Shown one piece after another: positions 58,027-64,000 of a stretch of DNA of 64,000 bases (position 1 is the stretch's first letter; every line of letters begins with the position of its first letter). This DNA comes from Chinchilla lanigera (taxonomy: Eukaryota; Chordata; Mammalia; Rodentia; Chinchillidae). The DNA is taken from assembly GCF_000276665.1 (NCBI RefSeq), contig NW_004955417.1, positions 19,084,973 to 19,148,972 on the forward strand, in the 5' to 3' direction. The notes beneath the pieces were generated by a model. That model was not told where the DNA came from and searched no databases. It saw nothing but the letters and a program-made list of their open reading frames with translations. Position numbers and translations under genes: made by a program.

Positions 58027-58589
58027 ATTGCACTTAGATATGTTTCCGCTCCTGTCTGAAACACACTCTCAAATCCTAGCAATGAGTTTGCTGTCTACTC
58101 AGGATAGTAAGCTGTGTTAAGCTTTTTCAAAGATTATCTACTAATTTTAGTCTTTTGAGATTTAACAAGCCAGTCTACACTCAATCTGGTACATTTTGGT
58201 AGGCACATACCAACTCACATGATCTGAAAACGCTGTTAAGATAACATCTTAGTGATATAAGAATGAGAACAATTTATTAAATGCAGCAGTAATAGATGAA
58301 CATAGTGGGAGTTGTATTACTAGAATTAGAAAAGTAGTATATCTGTATGTGTATTCAAAGCTAACACCAGAAAATGTGTACTATTTTCTAGTGTAAGAAT
58401 GATTTCTTTATGAAGAAAAGCAGATCAGTTCAATAGATTACTGGAAAAGATCTTATATTTTATTTGCTCATGGTGATAAGAGTTGCAAAAGCAATTATAC
58501 ATGAAATTTGTGTTGATTTGGTGTTGTGATGTATATCTAATTCAGGCTATTTCCATATGCATGTGCAATATATTCTAGCAATCTCAAAA

Positions 58590-58839
58590 TGAGATATACC
58601 CAAAGAAAATGAGATCAGTTTATTAGAGATAAGTATACTCTCATGTTCACTATTTATTTTCTTCTAGTAGCAGGAATCGCACTCACAACCTTGTGCTTGC
58701 CAGGCAGGTGCTGTGCCACTGAGCTAAATCCCCAGCCCCGACTCTTATGTTCATTGTAACATTATTCATAGTAGGCCTATTAGGGAACAACCTAAATGTC
58801 TATCAAAGGGTGAACAGATTAAGAAAATATTGCCTATAT
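58590..58839 (+). mobile_element. L1 3'-region fragment, interrupted by an ID SINE
   Basis: Before the ID: gagatatacccaaagaaaat. After it: gttcattgtaacattattca and caacctaaatgtctatcaa, characteristic of the end of L1 ORF2. It stops abruptly at 58839 where a different repeat begins. Confidence 0.75.
58650..58740 (-). mobile_element. ID SINE inserted in an L1 fragment
   Basis: Reverse ID. The target duplication actctcatgttca (58637-58649) recurs as actcttatgttca (58741-58753), itself part of the L1 sequence it interrupts. Confidence 0.92.
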
Positions 58840-58957
58840 CACTGACGGTGAACCTTTTAGAGACCAAGTGCCCAAACTGCAACACAAAGCCCATTTATTT
58901 ATCATGAAGTGCCCAAATTGCCATTAATCCTGAATACTGAGGTTTAAATTTAGACGT
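58840..58957 (+). mobile_element. hAT-type DNA transposon relic (candidate)
   Basis: Starts CACTGACGGTGAACCTTTTA and continues aagtgcccaaactgcaac, cccatttatttatcatgaag and cctgaatactgaggttt. This matches my memory of a non-autonomous hAT end found in some tetrapods. Only one end is present; it abuts the L1 fragment at 58839 and fades by about 58957. Family name not assigned. Confidence 0.55.
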
Positions 58958-59030
58958 TACTCAAATTTCATTATTCCATTTAAATAACTGTGTGCACTTT
59001 CAAACTAAACTGGACTTTGCAAGCATGTTA

Positions 59031-59285
<255 letters not shown>

Positions 59286-60225
59286 TCACAAACGTTGAAA
59301 ATCATTTTAAATTTGTATGAAGTCTCTGAGTTAAACATAGTTTACATAAATGTGAATATTGTCATATTCATTTACCATAGACAAGAAATGAAGTATAACT
59401 GGGTGACAATGCATTTTCTAAAATAGCCCAAATACACCATATGTCCTCAGAAAAAAAGTTCGAAGAAAAAAATTAAAATATTGTGCAGCAAGTAATAGCT
59501 CATGTGCAGGGAGGACAATCAAAGAGAACGTGCCCTTTTACACAGTACGGGGCTTATTTCTCATCATCACATACTTCTAGTTATGTTTTGAATCATTCCA
59601 AAAGAAAGATAATTTAGAATAAAATCAAGTCAACTACTTCAGCTCTGAGTACCATATCTCAGAGGGAATCATTTTCGCAAGATTCCTTATTTTTCTCTTT
59701 TTGTGAGAAGGCTCATTAAAGAACTTGGAAAAAAAAGCATTGGTTTCCACTGGTGATATGTAAAGAATTTACATGTTATATGTGAGATACGACTTAATTT
59801 TATTCTAAAAGCCTAGAGATGTATAAATTAAAGGGATGCACATATATTGAAAACAAGCAGAATTTATAAACATGCTTGTTTTGGAATTTCTATTGGATAA
59901 ACTCTGTTGGCTAAATCTTTATGGATAAACTAAGCAAAAAAATTTAAGACCAGAAAATGATTCCTTTTATTTTTTAACACTAAACATTTAGGATGAATTA
60001 AAGAACAATTGTAGTTTAGAAGGCTATTCTTTCCCCCTAAACATACACTTTTTTTCATTGCATTATGCAAAACTATAGATGTATGTCTGTTAATTATTGG
60101 ATGAAGAATCAAATTTCATAACTGCATCAAGCTTAAATTTTTCTTGCATAGAACACTTCTTTGCAATTTCAGTCATTTATTTTGTTTTAATAATAATTCA
60201 TTTATTTCTTTTTAAGAATAGTAGC

Positions 60226-60308
60226 ACTGGCTGGGGATATAGCTCAGCAGCACAGCGCCTGCCTGGCAAGTTCTAGGTCTAGTTTGATTCCCCACTCCCC
60301 TAAAAAAA
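60226..60308 (+). mobile_element. ID SINE with 12-base TSD
   Basis: Somewhat diverged ID with an A tail; perfect target duplication aagaatagtagc at 60214-60225 and 60309-60320. Confidence 0.92.
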
Positions 60309-61136
60309 AAGAATAGTAGCCAATAGGTAAACAAATTTTAGGTTATAGATCTCAAAGACAAATTCAATAGTAATCTTATCAGTCTAGGCAATATGCAATA
60401 GCCAGTTTGACATCTGTCATTTACAGTGAGAACTGAAAAAAATCAAAGTTCAAGCAGATTTTAATAGTATATACATAAATAAGATGTTGATATAATATTG
60501 GAATCTATATGCATATGGACATTTCTTTCAAATCTGTGATTGTTATCAAACTCTAGAAGTACACTTGTAGACGTTTTCTACTTTCTTTGAAAATTCAGCA
60601 CATCTATCCTTAAAACAAAAGAATTGCAATACTATTAACATTCATCAATTATTTTTCTAAAATTCCACTGCCCACATACCTTCATTGTAAAACCTGATAA
60701 TCAATTAATTGAAATAAATAATTGTGACAACCAAATATTTTTAAGTTTTTCGCAAGACTACATTTATAGTTTTATTTTGACTGTGTTCTGAAATTTGGGT
60801 ACAAGGCAAAGACCAGCCTTTATTTCTTCTCTTCACACTTTCAAATCTTTGAGCTACTATTTTTCTTTCCCCTTCTGCTACTGTCCATCTTTTATAGGAT
60901 CTGAAAATGCTCTCTTCTGCATCCACCACCCCTGTCCCAAAGGAAATCATTAAGTCAGAGAACAAAGAAGAAAATATTCAGAGTCAGCAGGGAATGAAGA
61001 GGAAAAAGAACGACAACTGAAGGAAAACATATCAATGATACTAAAAAGTGAATCTGCCTTCTGCTTTTGGCCAACTTCTATTTCCTCAGTCTCTGCAAGC
61101 ACACATCATCCTCATTCCTTGAATGCCAATTCTGTG

Positions 61137-61204
61137 TGTGTTACCAGTGAGTTCCAACTACATGCTTATGTGAGTTACCAGTGAGTTCGGACTACATCCT
61201 TTTG
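61137..61204. repeat. Tandem duplication, about 34-base period
   Basis: gttaccagtgagttccaact and gttaccagtgagttcggact, each followed by acat(g/c)ctt-type sequence. Confidence 0.88.
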
Positions 61205-61844
61205 TGCTCTGTCACATTCCTTTTTGTTTGGAATCTGACCATAAGTTAGTCCTCCAAGATAAAATTATCTTGAATTTTTTCTCCTTATTCATCTCAAATA
61301 TCTAGAATCTCATATGAATTCTCCATCCTTCCAACAAAATACTGGACAGATTGCTTATTTTCCAGTTCACAAGTCTGTAACCTTGTTACCTGGCGACTAG
61401 GGTTTTAACACATTTTCTGAATCTACCTCCTGCCTTCTGAATCTCCTTCAATACGGCCAGTGTTACTTCAAAATATTTCATTTTCTTACAAATGGTGTAC
61501 AAGGCTATTGTTCAAAATCCATAAAATACCACACAAAAAAAATTAGACAGGAAAAAGTGTTCTCTAATCCAATGCCCCACAGATAATCATTTTATCTTTA
61601 TATTTTCCTCTGTGTAAGTATTCGTGCTTGTCTATATATGTGTATAATGAAAATACGATCATACTGTGAATAGTGTTAAACAAGCTTAGATTTAGATATA
61701 CATTATAAACTTTTTTCCTGCCATTAAATATTCTATTACACTGTTTATTTCCTATTTTAAAAGTCTATTCCCTATTATTAGACCCTTAGGTAATTGCCTA
61801 TTTTTCATTCTAATAGTTACTACTTTGAAAGCCTTGTATACTCC

Positions 61845-62000
61845 ATGTTCGGTGTTAAACACTTTAAACATATTCTCCCAATTTGGTCCTCACAATAAAC
61901 CTGGGAGGTAAATGTCTTTATCTTATTTAACAGGTGAATAAACAGAAGCTCAAGGAATAATACATTATGTAGCAATTTTACCTCAAGCTGAAATTTGAAT
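61845..62000 (-). mobile_element. MIR SINE relic
   Basis: Reverse MIR: tggtcctcacaataaacctg, then aacaggtgaataaacagaag. Confidence 0.72.
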
Positions 62001-63104
62001 ATAATATTGTTGAATATAAAAGTCTGATTAGTATTCTAAATAAGTTTATACCAGTGTAACCTATATAATAAAATTTTAACTCTATAGTTTATTTTATTAA
62101 ATATCACTTCCATCTATTACTTGCCTTGTTGAAAGACACAATAAAATGCAGGGTGTTTTTCCAAAATGCACATTTTTCCAAAATGTACTTCATCCACCTA
62201 AATATGAGCAACTTTTGAACAATAATAATTGATGCTATTTGTATAGTAGGAGTCGAATTATCATATGATATTTAGATGGTATACCCTCTGAAAGCAATTC
62301 AGAAATGGTCAACAAAACTTGCATAGCTATATAACAAAACAGTTACATCTATTGATAAAATTAATCTTTCCAGGTAATGTTTTTCCTCAAGGTGAGGAAT
62401 CAGATTGAAAGCCTCACATATACTAGGCAGTACTAAATTGCGTCTCCAGGCCTACCTAGGCAAAATCCTAAGCAAATAATGAGTAGTATGTAAAGGAAGG
62501 TGAAAATACTCATAAATGTGCTAATTATAATATCAAAAGGCAAAAAAATAAAAAGGGAAAATCTTTATAAGTTAGACAATAATAGCCACCATGAACCCAT
62601 CTTAAAAACCAAATTTTAAAAATAATATGGCATGGAAAATTCTTATAAATGAATGTTAAGAAGGTAAACATTATACAATCATATGTTATCGGATCCCTAA
62701 TCATTATATTAGTTCATTACACAATATTCATGAGGTCTCTATTTAAGGGAACTATGCTAGATGTTGGGACATAGCAATAAAAAAAAAAAGACCTAAACTT
62801 CCTTCTGTCTTGTCTGCAGTTAAGCACATTACACAGTTTGTTCTTTGTACTCTTCTATCATCAGGTTTTTATGCTCAATTGTATACAAAACATGCAGTAT
62901 ACTTACACTGATAATTGGCATTATTCACCTACAAAATTTTTCTGCCATGTTTTGTTCATATGCTTAAGTTGAAATAATATACTTTCATAAATTACCTACA
63001 GTACCTAAAAATATTTCCTTTAAAAAATATCAACCACCCTAAAATTTGAGTGCTGTCAAAACTATTTGCCTATTAAACACATTTTTATTCTTAAAGACAT
63101 TTTC

Positions 63105-63464
63105 TATCAGAATTGGGTCCACCTTCCTAAAAAAACTCCTAACCTCTAGTACAACTGTACTTGGAAATAGGGCCTTAAAGAGGTAATAAAGGTTGAGTGA
63201 GGTCCCAAGGGTGGGCCCTGAAACTAATAAAATAATTTTATTAGAGGAGCAGAAGTCAGTGGGAAGTGTACATGCACGTGGAGAAGATCTCGTGAAAACA
63301 GAGAGGAGACAGCTATCGGGGCCAACAAGAGAGGTCCCCAGACGAACACAACCCACCAGCAACTGTTTTGCAGATTTTGTGCTTTCAGAACCTGTGAAAA
63401 TTAGCTACTGTCTTAGGCCACCATCTGGAGTATGATGTCACGGCACTTGAACAGACTATTACAC
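63105..63464 (+). mobile_element. MLT1-type LTR
   Basis: In order: ctaacctctagtacaactgt, ttggaaatagggccttaaag, gggtgggccctgaaac, acgtggagaagatctcg, ttcagaacctgtgaaaatta and gaacagactattaca. This is the MLT1 plan; it is intact from near start to end but has no coding potential. Confidence 0.82.
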
Positions 63465-63815
63465 ATGGATATGGTCACCGTACAGAGGTCAGGCACACAA
63501 GTCATGCTCACTCGCTTGTGCTGTTTTTCCTCCCTAGAGGAAGCTAAGGTTTCCTTCTATGTATCCTAATGATAGTTATCCAAGTGTATGGAAACTGACT
63601 AGGTTTGCAGTGACCTCAGTGAATGCTCTCACTTCTGAAATTCCATAATGTAGTCAATTGTATCATTTCACACTAAATTATTTTTATGTCATTTCTTTTA
63701 TTTCTACCCTGTAACTGAATGATTTAAAGATAGGAATGATACCTCATATTTCCTTTTCATTTTCTGTAGAACCCAAAATATGAGTGGTTGCATGGGTACC
63801 AAAGATGAGGAAGAG

Positions 63816-63913
63816 GGCTGGGGATTTAGCTCAGCGGCAAAGCGCCTGCCTGGCAAGCGCAAGGTCGTGAGTTCGGTTCCCGGTACCGGAGAAAAAAACC
63901 AAAAAAAAAAAAA
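63816..63913 (+). mobile_element. ID SINE, young subfamily, 16-base TSD
   Basis: Near-consensus copy with the cggagaaaaaaaccaaaa tail. Perfect target duplication caaagatgaggaagag at 63800-63815 and 63914-63929. Confidence 0.94.
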
Positions 63914-64000
63914 CAAAGATGAGGAAGAGATAAAAGGATGGCTAGAAAGAATTTGGAATTGGTATTAGTGTAGAACAAATATGTGGTTTCATAATTTCAA

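Noticed and set aside
63816..63913. tRNA gene suggested by tRNA-like boxes (also the other ID copies)
   Set aside because: These have poly-A tails and target-site duplications and no cloverleaf acceptor end; they are ID SINEs derived from a tRNA.

Overview
The window is a piece of a mammalian, most likely rodent, nuclear genome. It is AT-rich and dominated by intron. It carries 7SL-derived B1 SINEs, many tRNA-derived ID SINEs with intact target-site duplications, MaLR-type LTR elements (including MLT1-like LTRs), an old L1, MIR/L2 relics and microsatellites. The B1 copies are long monomers, and the ID consensus reads roughly GGGGCTGGGGATTTAGCTCA then GCGGCAxAGCGCCTGCCTGG. That pattern fits a non-murid rodent, but I cannot name the species.

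The only gene I can support is CSMD3 (CUB and Sushi multiple domains 3), read entirely on the minus strand. Eighteen coding exons run in order from 59230 down to 3332. Both ends of the window lie inside introns, so the start and stop of the gene are outside. The exons join without a frameshift or stop into 3006 coding bases (about 1002 residues): CUB-sushi-CUB-sushi-CUB-sushi, followed by eight more tandem sushi domains. This is the junction between the alternating CUB/sushi half and the sushi-only stretch of the protein. Paralog-specific residues support CSMD3 rather than CSMD1 or CSMD2. The product is expected to be a very large type I membrane protein of neurons whose ectodomain is made of these modules.

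Layout, left to right on the plus strand (3' to 5' for the gene): 1-3331 intron; 3332-12478 five sushi exons with introns of 0.8-3.4 kb; 12479-16881 intron with a decayed L1 and a MaLR LTR; 16882-21359 three sushi exons; 21360-25365 intron with an inverted ID pair; 25366-25554 a strikingly GC- and CpG-rich sushi exon; 27995-28700 the two exons of the last CUB; 32984-34431 a sushi split over two exons; 34432-52862 an 18.4 kb intron holding two MaLR proviral remnants, other LTR-like blocks and many smaller repeats; 52863-54283 a CUB in two exons; 55105-55293 a sushi; 57723-59230 a CUB in two exons; 59231-64000 intron.

I found no RNA gene, CRISPR array, operon or second protein-coding gene. The most unusual points are the CpG-island-like exon at 25366-25554, a 102-base near-identical copy of local sequence placed inside a solo LTR, a relic matching a hAT-type DNA transposon, a weak splice donor at the largest intron, and an unidentified GC-rich segment at 10.55-11.06 kb. 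I see no convincing evidence of an entirely new biological system here.
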